A stretch of DNA of 27,211 nt from JAEUIE01 sp035430005 (GTDB lineage: Bacteria; Planctomycetota; Planctomycetia; Gemmatales; HRBIN36): positions 1-27,211 of the forward strand of contig DAOMFV010000069.1 of the NCBI GenBank assembly GCA_035430005.1. Direction: 5' to 3'. Position numbers and translations under genes: made by a program. The notes under the pieces were generated by a model, which was not told where the DNA came from, made no database searches, and saw nothing but the letters and a program-made list of their open reading frames with translations. Each line of letters begins with the position of its first letter. The first letter of the stretch is position 1. Positions 15,665 through 22,234 of this stretch are shown piece by piece.

Positions 15665-17727
15665 TGAACGGCTTTCCTTTGGTTGAACTGCTTATTCAGG
15701 TAACGCTCTGGTCGCTCCTGGGCCTGGGTCTGTTACTTATTGTCAATCGCTATTTCCCCCGTCATCTGGCCGGCAGCGCGTTCGGCTTGATGATGGGCAT
15801 AGTATTACTGACCGTGTTGACTTGCCTGCCCTGGCCAAGTTGGATCAATGCTTATGTTAACACACGGCCTGTGGAGTCGATCCGTCTGACATCTGAGGCG
15901 GTGCCGTCGTTGACTCAGAGCACTGACGGATTGGACCTGGGCAACCTCTGGAAACGCTGGCAGGGTCTGATGCAGACGCTGCCTCAAGCCCAGGAGCGAG
16001 TTGCTCAGCCAGCCACGAACTGGTCGTGGTTCACCTGGTTGCAACTTGTTGTGGTCGGCGGCGTGCTGCTGGGATTGTTTCGACTGTTGTGGGTAATGCA
16101 TTCAACACATCGACTGGTCGCCACAGCGGAGTTGGTGGCGGAACCAGCGCTAATCCAGCAAATGGATGACTTGAAGAAAAGCCTCGATTGCCAAAAGTGC
16201 ATTCGCTTACTCATGAGCAACCGGCTGAACTTGCCGGCGACTGTCGGCTGGTGGAAGCCGACGATACTGTTGCCCGAGCATTGGCGAAACTGGAATGCTG
16301 ACGAACAGCGGACGGTGCTTGCTCATGAACTCGCTCATATCCAGCGAGCCGACTATCTCGTGATGGTGCTGACTCAGGTTGTCACCATTGTCTACTGGTT
16401 TCATCCGCTGGTACGGCTTATCTCGAAGTGGCTGCGGCGTGGACAAGAGCTCTCGGCCGATGCTCTGGCTGCCCGTGTCATGGGAGATGCCAAACTGTAC
16501 CTGCAGAGTTTATGCAGGCTGGCGCTGGATCAGGATGATCGGCGTCTGCCCGCCCCGGCCAGGCTGTTCCTGTCGCCGGAGGTTTCCCTACTCAGGAGAA
16601 TTGCCATGTTACGCGATGGATCGCGAAAGATGACGGTATCAAAGAAATCGCTCCGATGGGTAGTGATGATGGGACTCATCGTCACAGGGGCCATCGTAGC
16701 CTCCATGCGGAGTTCGAGTATCGCCGATGAACCGGCGACGAATATCCCTTCAACGACGACCACAACTTGGCAGAAGTATGTTGACCCCAACTGCCCTGGG
16801 TATGTCGTATGCCATCCAGCGGCGGCAATGTCCCTGGCTTCGATGGAGCCGCATCGGACTGGGTTGAACCGGTCGTTCAAGGAAGAGATTGATGTCATTC
16901 CAACCATTCGGGGAATGGGAATTCCTCTCGATGCGGTCGAGTGCTTTGCCGGGCCATTGCAGGTTCAGTTACGGAAGAACGGCGAGAAGGGCACCGGCAC
17001 CATCACGATTCGAGGGGTGTATTATCAACTGCGAACCAAGGCTGATGCTGAAGCTTGGATCAAACACTGCATGTTCTACGTTGAGAAGGTGGAGCACAAG
17101 CTGGGTACTTACTATAAGACCACTGATAAGGCTAAAGATGGTTTGAATCCGTCCTACTTCCTTCGCCCCGATGAGCGGACGATCATCTTTGGTGTATCGG
17201 AGAAGGAAGTGCTTGACTGGTTGGCCGCTGCCGGGAAACCCGTTACTTCGCCGGCGTGGCTTCAGGACATGCCCAGTGATACAGGCATCGCTACGGTGGC
17301 AGTCAATATGAAGAGCGACCTCATAAAGAATACCGTGCTTCAAGCCGGCGAAGGCGCCGCCATCAATCCCATGTTCAAGTCAGTCTATCAGCATGAGGGC
17401 AGCATGATCGGAACGGTGCTCAAGGGCGACAATCTCTCTTTCCAGTTGCGACTGGGTTGCGGCGATGCCGAAGCAGCGACGCAGAAAAAGAAACAGCTTG
17501 ATGCTCTGTGTGCGTTGTTAAAGATCGTGCAGGTTTCTGGAACGACGAATACCAACACGGAAAAGGAAGCAGCCGATCATCAATTGGTAGTCGACCTGAT
17601 GAATAACCTGAAGTCACATCAGGATGGCAATATGTTGCAGTTCAACACGCATTGTGCCCTGACCCTTGGCAACGCGATTGCTGGACAGATCGTAGAGTTA
17701 AAGGGCGGCATCGAGAAGAAGAAGTAG
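15664..17727 (+). CDS. M56-family (BlaR1-like) membrane metalloprotease with a non-PBP sensor domain
   Basis: About 687 residues. ATG 15664 overlaps the repressor's TGA and has AGGAGG (15651-15656) 7 bases upstream; GTG 15661 is a poorer alternative. There are N-terminal hydrophobic helices (about 9-65), a loop, another helix near 120-142, then the zinc protease segment HELAH (H221, E222, H225) and GQELSADALA with E262 as a likely third ligand. WFHPLVRLISKW lies between them, as in BlaR1/MecR1. A final helix near WVVMMGLIVTGAIVA is followed by about 330 extracytoplasmic residues. This last part lacks the SxxK/SxN/KTG motifs of the penicillin-binding sensor of classical BlaR1, so the signal is probably not a beta-lactam. 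The protein presumably inactivates the adjacent BlaI-type repressor. Confidence 0.88.
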   Translation: MNGFPLVELLIQVTLWSLLGLGLLLIVNRYFPRHLAGSAFGLMMGIVLLTVLTCLPWPSWINAYVNTRPVESIRLTSEAVPSLTQSTDGLDLGNLWKRWQGLMQTLPQAQERVAQPATNWSWFTWLQLVVVGGVLLGLFRLLWVMHSTHRLVATAELVAEPALIQQMDDLKKSLDCQKCIRLLMSNRLNLPATVGWWKPTILLPEHWRNWNADEQRTVLAHELAHIQRADYLVMVLTQVVTIVYWFHPLVRLISKWLRRGQELSADALAARVMGDAKLYLQSLCRLALDQDDRRLPAPARLFLSPEVSLLRRIAMLRDGSRKMTVSKKSLRWVVMMGLIVTGAIVASMRSSSIADEPATNIPSTTTTTWQKYVDPNCPGYVVCHPAAAMSLASMEPHRTGLNRSFKEEIDVIPTIRGMGIPLDAVECFAGPLQVQLRKNGEKGTGTITIRGVYYQLRTKADAEAWIKHCMFYVEKVEHKLGTYYKTTDKAKDGLNPSYFLRPDERTIIFGVSEKEVLDWLAAAGKPVTSPAWLQDMPSDTGIATVAVNMKSDLIKNTVLQAGEGAAINPMFKSVYQHEGSMIGTVLKGDNLSFQLRLGCGDAEAATQKKKQLDALCALLKIVQVSGTTNTNTEKEAADHQLVVDLMNNLKSHQDGNMLQFNTHCALTLGNAIAGQIVELKGGIEKKK

Positions 17728-17755
17728 TGCCTGCCAGGTAAAGACGATCATGCTG

Positions 17756-17798
17756 AGCCACATTCCGGAGAGATTTCTCTCTTGAGTGTGGCTTTTTT
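17756..17798 (+). terminator. Intrinsic terminator of the BlaI/M56 operon
   Basis: AGCCACATTC (17756-17765) pairs with GAGTGTGGCT (17784-17793), with one wobble. An inner stem GGAGAG/CTCTCT (17767-17772 with 17777-17782) extends it. Six T residues (17793-17798) follow. Confidence 0.85.
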
Positions 17799-17818
17799 GT
17801 TTGATATCAGTCTGGCGG

Positions 17819-17867
17819 GGAACCTTTTGACCGTCTACTGTCTTATATATGGTTAGGAAGTAGCCAT
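17819..17867 (+). promoter_or_regulatory. Candidate ECF-type promoter and inverted repeat upstream of the sigma gene
   Basis: GGAAC (17819-17823) and GTC (17840-17842) are separated by 16 bases, the layout of many ECF sigma promoters, which would mean autoregulation. ATGGTTA (17849-17855) and TAGCCAT (17861-17867) form an imperfect inverted repeat near the predicted start. A housekeeping-like reading (TTGACC at 17827) is also possible. Confidence 0.35.
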
Positions 17868-17885
17868 AACTGAAGTGAGTGATGG

Positions 17886-18473
17886 ATGAGTGCCTTGCTG
17901 ATACAGCCTGACATTGTTGAGCAAACGGAAACGCTCAAGCCATCTCTCTCTGCTGAATCTTCGCTCGTTGATGCCGCTCGGCACGATCCAGAGGCGCTAT
18001 CACAGCTCTACAGGCAAAATCACTCGCGCATCTTTCGTTATGTGCTTCGTCGTGTTGGAAATCGCGCACTGACGGAAGACCTGGTCGCGGACGTCTTCGT
18101 ATCTATGGTGCGATACCTGCCTCGATACCGGATCAGCGATGTGCCCTTTCACGCGTGGTTGTATCGATTGGCAACGAACAGGGTCAATCGCTGGGCACGC
18201 TGGCAACGTCGCCGAGCGTTCCGGGAATTACGGGAAACCGCTTGCCCCCGGCGGGATCAGCAGCAGCAGGAAATGGCCGATCATGTTCGCACCGCTCTGC
18301 TGACTTTGCCTCTGCCGTTTCAAACGACGGTGGCTCTGCACTACCTGGAAGACATGAGTCTTGCGGAAATCAGTCAGGTTCTTGACTGTTCTATTGGAAC
18401 TGTGAAATCTCGCCTGGCTCGTGGGCGTGACATGCTGCGGGCACAACTCAACGAAAGCGATGGTGACCGATGA
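17886..18473 (+). CDS. ECF RNA polymerase sigma factor
   Basis: A 195-residue sigma-70-family protein with an N-terminal tail of about 35 residues. Region 2 spans ALSQLYRQNHSRIFRYVLRRVGNRALTEDLVADVFVSMVRYL, containing the -10 recognition and melting segment. Region 4 is LPLPFQTTVALHYLEDMSLAEISQVLDCSIGTVKSRLARGR, with its helix-turn-helix. Regions 1 and 3 are absent, as in ECF sigmas. The stop overlaps the start of the next gene by 4 bases (ATGA), the usual arrangement for a sigma factor and its membrane regulator. The ribosome site is weak. It lies 158 bases after the M56 gene, past a terminator, so it is probably a separate transcription unit. The signal and regulon are not known. Confidence 0.93.
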   Translation: MSALLIQPDIVEQTETLKPSLSAESSLVDAARHDPEALSQLYRQNHSRIFRYVLRRVGNRALTEDLVADVFVSMVRYLPRYRISDVPFHAWLYRLATNRVNRWARWQRRRAFRELRETACPRRDQQQQEMADHVRTALLTLPLPFQTTVALHYLEDMSLAEISQVLDCSIGTVKSRLARGRDMLRAQLNESDGDR

Positions 18474-18862
18474 AAACTGAGGATCCTCTCGAACGAACGT
18501 TCGAGTTTATCAAAGCCGACTCGACGGAGACGGCGATCAACCCCAACCTGGAGAACAGACTCATGATCGAGTTACAGAAACAGAATCGCCCTTCGCGCTG
18601 GAAGCGGGCAGCTTGGGTGCTCGCCGCGCTCATGGCAGTGGTTTTGGCGGGCGGAGGCATTGCAGCCGCTGCCGGGTACAATCCTTTGGGCTTCTTCCAC
18701 TTCACGGATGAACAGGGCAATACCATTGATTTTCAAGTGCAAAGCTCCGTGCAGAATCCTGATGGTTCGACGACCATCACCGGCACCGTTCCGAATGCCA
18801 ATGGCGGCACTCAAACCGTGAAGGCGGAGTGGGTACCCGCTGATGGTGCTAAGAAGAAATAA
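18470..18862 (+). CDS. Single-pass membrane protein, putative anti-sigma or sigma-modulating factor
   Basis: A 130-residue protein translationally coupled to the ECF sigma gene. An N-terminal cytoplasmic segment of about 45 residues (EDPLERTFEFIKADSTETAI) precedes one hydrophobic helix, AAWVLAALMAVVLAGGGIAAAAG. A short extracytoplasmic domain, rich in Thr, Asn and Gly, ends in a Lys tail. The position and topology match an anti-sigma factor, but the zinc anti-sigma motif HxxxCxxC is absent and the cytoplasmic part is very short for sigma binding. Sigma inhibition is therefore inference from context. The extracytoplasmic part, DFQVQSSVQNPDGSTTITGTV, looks beta-rich. I recognise no named family. 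Confidence 0.75.
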   Translation: MKTEDPLERTFEFIKADSTETAINPNLENRLMIELQKQNRPSRWKRAAWVLAALMAVVLAGGGIAAAAGYNPLGFFHFTDEQGNTIDFQVQSSVQNPDGSTTITGTVPNANGGTQTVKAEWVPADGAKKK

Positions 18863-18878
18863 TCCTTCCGATGAACAG

Positions 18879-18915
18879 CGAGCCGTCATGATATTGCATC
18901 ATGACGGCTCGTTTT
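18879..18915 (+). terminator. Strong intrinsic terminator of the sigma operon
   Basis: A perfect 14-bp stem, CGAGCCGTCATGAT (18879-18892) with ATCATGACGGCTCG (18898-18911), has a 5-base loop and is followed by TTTT (18912-18915). It lies between convergent genes and may also block read-through from the aminotransferase side. Confidence 0.9.
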
Positions 18916-18942
18916 CGTTCAGCGTACTGAGAAATGCCACGA

Positions 18943-20130
18943 TTAAGACAGAAGCTTTCGTAACTGTTCGACCCCGCCTAACAAGTCTTCCCGGCTGGCT
19001 GCGAAGGAGAGGCGGACGTAGCCTTCCGCGCCGAAGGCAGAACCGGGGACGACGCTGACTTGCACCTTCTCCAGAGCAGCCCGGCAGAAGTCGGCGGAGT
19101 CATTAATCTTGATGCCGTGCAGCGTCTTCCCGAAGTGCTTGCTGACATTGAAGAAGGCGTAGAATGCCCCCGTGGGCTGATGGACGGTGATACCGGGCAG
19201 GCTGGCTAGCCCCTTGCAGATGAGATCACGGCGGGCCTGGAACTCGGCACGCATCTCATGCAAGGCTTTCATATCGCTGTTGAGGGCCACGACAGCCGCA
19301 TATTGACTGATGCTGTTGGGGCAGCCTGTCTGCTGACTTTGAATATTGCCCATCGCCTTGATGACATGTTTGGGGCCGACTGCCCAGCCGATGCGCCAAC
19401 CGGTCATGGCGAAACTCTTGCTGCCGCCGCTGACTATGATAGAGAGGTCCTGCATCTCAGGCCGCAAGCTGGCAATGCAGGTCGTCTTCACGTTGTCGTA
19501 GGTGAGGTTTTCGTAGATTTCATCGCTGAGAACGGCCAGTTTGTGTTCGACGATGACGTTGGCCAGGCTGAGCAACTCTTCCCGTGAGTAGGTGACTCCC
19601 GTGGGGTTGCTGGGGGAGTTCATCATCAAAAGTTTTGTCGTGGGTGTAATTGCCGCTTTAAGCTGCGCGGCGGTGAGCTTGAAACCCTGTTCGATAGTGG
19701 TGTTCACGAACTTGGAACTGGCTCCGGTCATGGTGACAAGGTCGTTATAGCTCGTCCAATAGGGAGTTGGGACGATGACTTCATCACCGACGCCGACGAG
19801 AGCAGACAAGGCATTGTGCAGTGAATGCTTGGCGCCGTTGGAGATGAGGACTTGATCCGGGGTGTAGGTCAGGCCATTGCGGTCAAGGTAGAGCTTGCAG
19901 ACAGCTTGCCTGAGAGCGGGCAGACCTTCGGCGGCAGTGTATTTGGTGTGGCCTTCGTCCATCGCCTTCTGGGCAGCGGCACGGATATGGGCCGGCGTGG
20001 GGAAATCGGGTTCACCGAGGGTGAAGTCGTAAACCTTGATACCTGACGCCTTCATTTCCTTGGCTTTGGCACCGGCAGCCAGCGTAGCGGAGGGCTTGAC
20101 CAGATTAGCTAAGTTCGACAAACGCAACAT
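18943..20130 (-). CDS. aspC: Pyridoxal-phosphate aminotransferase, class I (aspartate aminotransferase-like)
   Basis: A 395-residue fold-type I aminotransferase. Conserved features are FTLGEPDFPTP (substrate-binding loop, 36-46), SNGAKHSLHNAL (phosphate-binding region), NSPSNPTGV with N175, LSDEIYENL with D203 and Y206 (pyridine-nitrogen contacts), and SGGSKSFAMTGWRIG with K238, the Schiff-base lysine. YVRLSFAAS near the C-terminus supplies the Arg that binds the substrate alpha-carboxylate. The pattern fits subgroup I-beta enzymes such as bacterial aspartate or aspartate/prephenate aminotransferases, which transfer amino groups between aspartate or aromatic amino acids and 2-oxoglutarate in the cytoplasm. 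Length is normal. It is divergent from the DUF1501 gene and convergent with the sigma operon. The exact substrate cannot be read from the sequence. Confidence 0.93.
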   Translation of the reverse strand: MLRLSNLANLVKPSATLAAGAKAKEMKASGIKVYDFTLGEPDFPTPAHIRAAAQKAMDEGHTKYTAAEGLPALRQAVCKLYLDRNGLTYTPDQVLISNGAKHSLHNALSALVGVGDEVIVPTPYWTSYNDLVTMTGASSKFVNTTIEQGFKLTAAQLKAAITPTTKLLMMNSPSNPTGVTYSREELLSLANVIVEHKLAVLSDEIYENLTYDNVKTTCIASLRPEMQDLSIIVSGGSKSFAMTGWRIGWAVGPKHVIKAMGNIQSQQTGCPNSISQYAAVVALNSDMKALHEMRAEFQARRDLICKGLASLPGITVHQPTGAFYAFFNVSKHFGKTLHGIKINDSADFCRAALEKVQVSVVPGSAFGAEGYVRLSFAASREDLLGGVEQLRKLLS

Positions 20131-20203
20131 GATTCTCGACTCTCAATATGGCGGGTGTTGATGGTATGTTAGTGAAGGCGTTCGCAATGGTTAGAGTAGC
20201 AAT

Positions 20204-20215
20204 GTGTCATGACAC
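20204..20215. promoter_or_regulatory. Perfect 12-bp palindrome in the divergent intergenic region
   Basis: GTGTCATGACAC is its own reverse complement and lies between the divergently transcribed aminotransferase and DUF1501 genes, the expected place for a shared operator. The regulator is unknown. Confidence 0.4.
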
Positions 20216-20277
20216 GAATCGCTTGGCGAATCATCATGGGATCGTGTAAACTGAAAGAGTGAAAAGAAGATGTTCGT

Positions 20278-20310
20278 GGCCGCCCGCGGCTCGGCGGGAG
20301 TTGCCTTCCC
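20278..20310 (+). repeat. Dispersed GC-rich element, copy B
   Basis: The core CGGCTCGGCGGGAG (20287-20300) matches copy A at 1922-1935 in 13 of 14 bases and again lies just upstream of a start codon (ATG 20322). The small hairpin of copy A is not conserved, because GAGCC is replaced by GAGTT. Confidence 0.5.
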
Positions 20311-20321
20311 AGGTATCATCC

Positions 20322-21761
20322 ATGCTTTCAAATTCTCAGTTGCTCCAGGAAGAACAACGCTACCATTCGCGGCGCTGGTTCTTTCGTGAATGTGGCGTGG
20401 GACTGGGCACGATTGGCTTGATGAATTTGCTGAGCCAGGGGGTGCTGGCCAAAGATGGCGACCAGAAGTCATCCTCACCGATGGCACCCAAGGCCCCTCA
20501 CTTTGCACCGAAAGCCAAACGAGTCATTTACCTGTTCATGGCAGGGGCTCCCAGTCATCTCGAACTGTTCGACAACAAGCCGGAGCTAGCCAGGCACAAT
20601 GGCACCTTGCCGCCGGCGGAACTACTCAAGGACTACCGGGCGGCGTTTATCAATCCCAACTCCAAGCTGCTGGGGCCGAAGTTCAAGTTCAACAAGGTGG
20701 GCAAGAACGGGGCAGAGATTTCCGAATTGTTGCCCCATCTTTCGACCATTGTCGATGATCTTACCATCGTCAAGTCGATGACGACCGATGCGTTCAACCA
20801 TGCACCGGCTCAGATCTTCATGAACACGGGGGCTCAGCAGTTTGGCCGGCCCAGTTTTGGGTCGTGGACGACTTATGGCCTAGGCAGTGAAGCGGAAGAC
20901 CTGCCCGGCTTCGTCGTCTTCAGTTCCGGCAGCAAAGGGCCCAGTGGCGGGCAATCGAACTGGGGCGCGGGGTTTCTGCCTACTGTACATAATGGTGTAC
21001 TCTTTCGGAGTGCTGGCGATCCGGTACTGTTTCTTTCCAATCCTCCGGGTATCGATCGTGAAGCCCAGCGAGATTCGCTTGATACGCTCAAGCATCTTAA
21101 TGAACAACGCTTGGGCATCATGGGCGATCCGGAGATTGCTGCCCGCATCAGCGCCTTTGAACTCGCCTTCAAGATGCAGGCTTCCACGCCGGACTTGATG
21201 GATATCAGCAAGGAACCCAAGGCGGTGCTCGAAGCCTATGGAGCGGAGCCGGGCAAACCGTCGTTTGCGAACAACTGCCTGCTGGCTCGTCGCCTCGTGG
21301 AACGGGGTGTGAGGTTCGTCCAACTGTTCCACGAAGCCTGGGATCATCATGGTGGACTGGTCAGCGGGTTAAAATCCGAGTGCAAGAAGACCGATCAGGC
21401 CTGCACTGCCTTGGTGAAAGACCTCAAGCAGCGGGGGATGCTCGACGATACGTTGGTTATCTGGGGTGGCGAGTTTGGCAGAACCCCCATGGTTCAGGGC
21501 GGCGACGATGGACGAGATCATCATCCCAATTGCTTCTCGATGTGGTTCGCGGGCGGCGGCATGAAGCCTGGGGTGGTACTGGGCAAATCGGATGACTTTG
21601 GTTTCAATGCTGTTGAAGATAAAGTACATGTCCATGATTTACATGCGACGCTGCTCAAACTGCTGGGTTTCGATCACACCAAACTGACCTTCCGCTTCCA
21701 GGGGCGTGACTTCCGGCTGACTGATGTGCATGGCCAAGTGATTCAGAAGATGCTGGCCTAG
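20322..21761 (+). CDS. DUF1501 family protein (sulfatase-like), Tat-type leader
   Basis: About 479 residues. ATG 20322 is preferred over the in-frame GTG at 20259. It gives the family's usual start, a short acidic segment then YHSRRWFFRECGVGLGTIGLM, a twin-arginine-like signal, and places the repeat element upstream. Typical DUF1501 features follow: YLFMAGAPSHLELFDNKPEL, TDAFNHAPAQIFMNTG, WGGEFGRTPMVQGGDDGRDHHP and VHDLHATLLKLLGFDHTKLTFRFQGRDFRLTD. The fold resembles alkaline-phosphatase/sulfatase enzymes, but the reaction is not established. In planctomycetes the family is greatly expanded and usually sits beside a DUF1549/DUF1553 cytochrome-like gene. Here its downstream neighbour is dgkA, 12 bases away. 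Confidence 0.92.
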   Translation: MLSNSQLLQEEQRYHSRRWFFRECGVGLGTIGLMNLLSQGVLAKDGDQKSSSPMAPKAPHFAPKAKRVIYLFMAGAPSHLELFDNKPELARHNGTLPPAELLKDYRAAFINPNSKLLGPKFKFNKVGKNGAEISELLPHLSTIVDDLTIVKSMTTDAFNHAPAQIFMNTGAQQFGRPSFGSWTTYGLGSEAEDLPGFVVFSSGSKGPSGGQSNWGAGFLPTVHNGVLFRSAGDPVLFLSNPPGIDREAQRDSLDTLKHLNEQRLGIMGDPEIAARISAFELAFKMQASTPDLMDISKEPKAVLEAYGAEPGKPSFANNCLLARRLVERGVRFVQLFHEAWDHHGGLVSGLKSECKKTDQACTALVKDLKQRGMLDDTLVIWGGEFGRTPMVQGGDDGRDHHPNCFSMWFAGGGMKPGVVLGKSDDFGFNAVEDKVHVHDLHATLLKLLGFDHTKLTFRFQGRDFRLTDVHGQVIQKMLA

Positions 21762-21773
21762 GAGTAACCCAGC

Positions 21774-22160
21774 ATGAGCGTGCCCCCAATGTCCCGCCCG
21801 CCTTTGGGCTGGCACGGAAAGTTCAAAGTCGCTTTTCGTGGCATCTATTTCGGCATCGCCGGGCAAGCGAGCTTCGTTGTCCATTTCACTGTGATGGCAT
21901 TGGTGATCGTGCTGGCGATCTTTTTAAAGCTGGATTGGATAAGCTGGTCAATCCTGCTTTTATGTATGGGGTTGGTGATGACTGCGGAACTGTTGAATAG
22001 TGCCGTCGAGACGTTGTTTCGTGGCCTACCCCCCGATATTCAAGCTCGCAGTTGGAAGGCGCTGGATATTGCAGCCGGAGCGGTTCTGTTCGCCAGTATG
22101 ATCGCTTCCATCGTAGGGTGCATCGTGCTGGTTCCGGCTGTTTTGCGATATTTTGGTTGA
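21774..22160 (+). CDS. dgkA: Diacylglycerol kinase family protein
   Basis: A 128-residue integral membrane kinase of the small prokaryotic DgkA type, which phosphorylates diacylglycerol or undecaprenol with ATP. It has three hydrophobic helices, at about 35-52, 56-75 and 95-120. The active-site signature is in AELLNSAVETLFRGLPPDIQ, corresponding to the family's E-x-x-NSAIE, followed by KALDIAAGAVLFASM in place of the usual KDxxAGAVLL. The N-terminal segment WHGKFKVAFRGIYFG is the usual amphipathic surface helix. AGGAG (21761-21765) lies about 9 bases upstream. Tight spacing suggests co-transcription with the DUF1501 gene. Undecaprenol versus diacylglycerol specificity cannot be decided. Confidence 0.9.
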   Translation: MSVPPMSRPPLGWHGKFKVAFRGIYFGIAGQASFVVHFTVMALVIVLAIFLKLDWISWSILLLCMGLVMTAELLNSAVETLFRGLPPDIQARSWKALDIAAGAVLFASMIASIVGCIVLVPAVLRYFG

Positions 22161-22234
22161 ATCTAAGTGGCAGAGTGATGAGGATTGAAGGAGCCATCGA
22201 GAGGCTACATTTTTGAAAAGTATGTAATTCGCAC

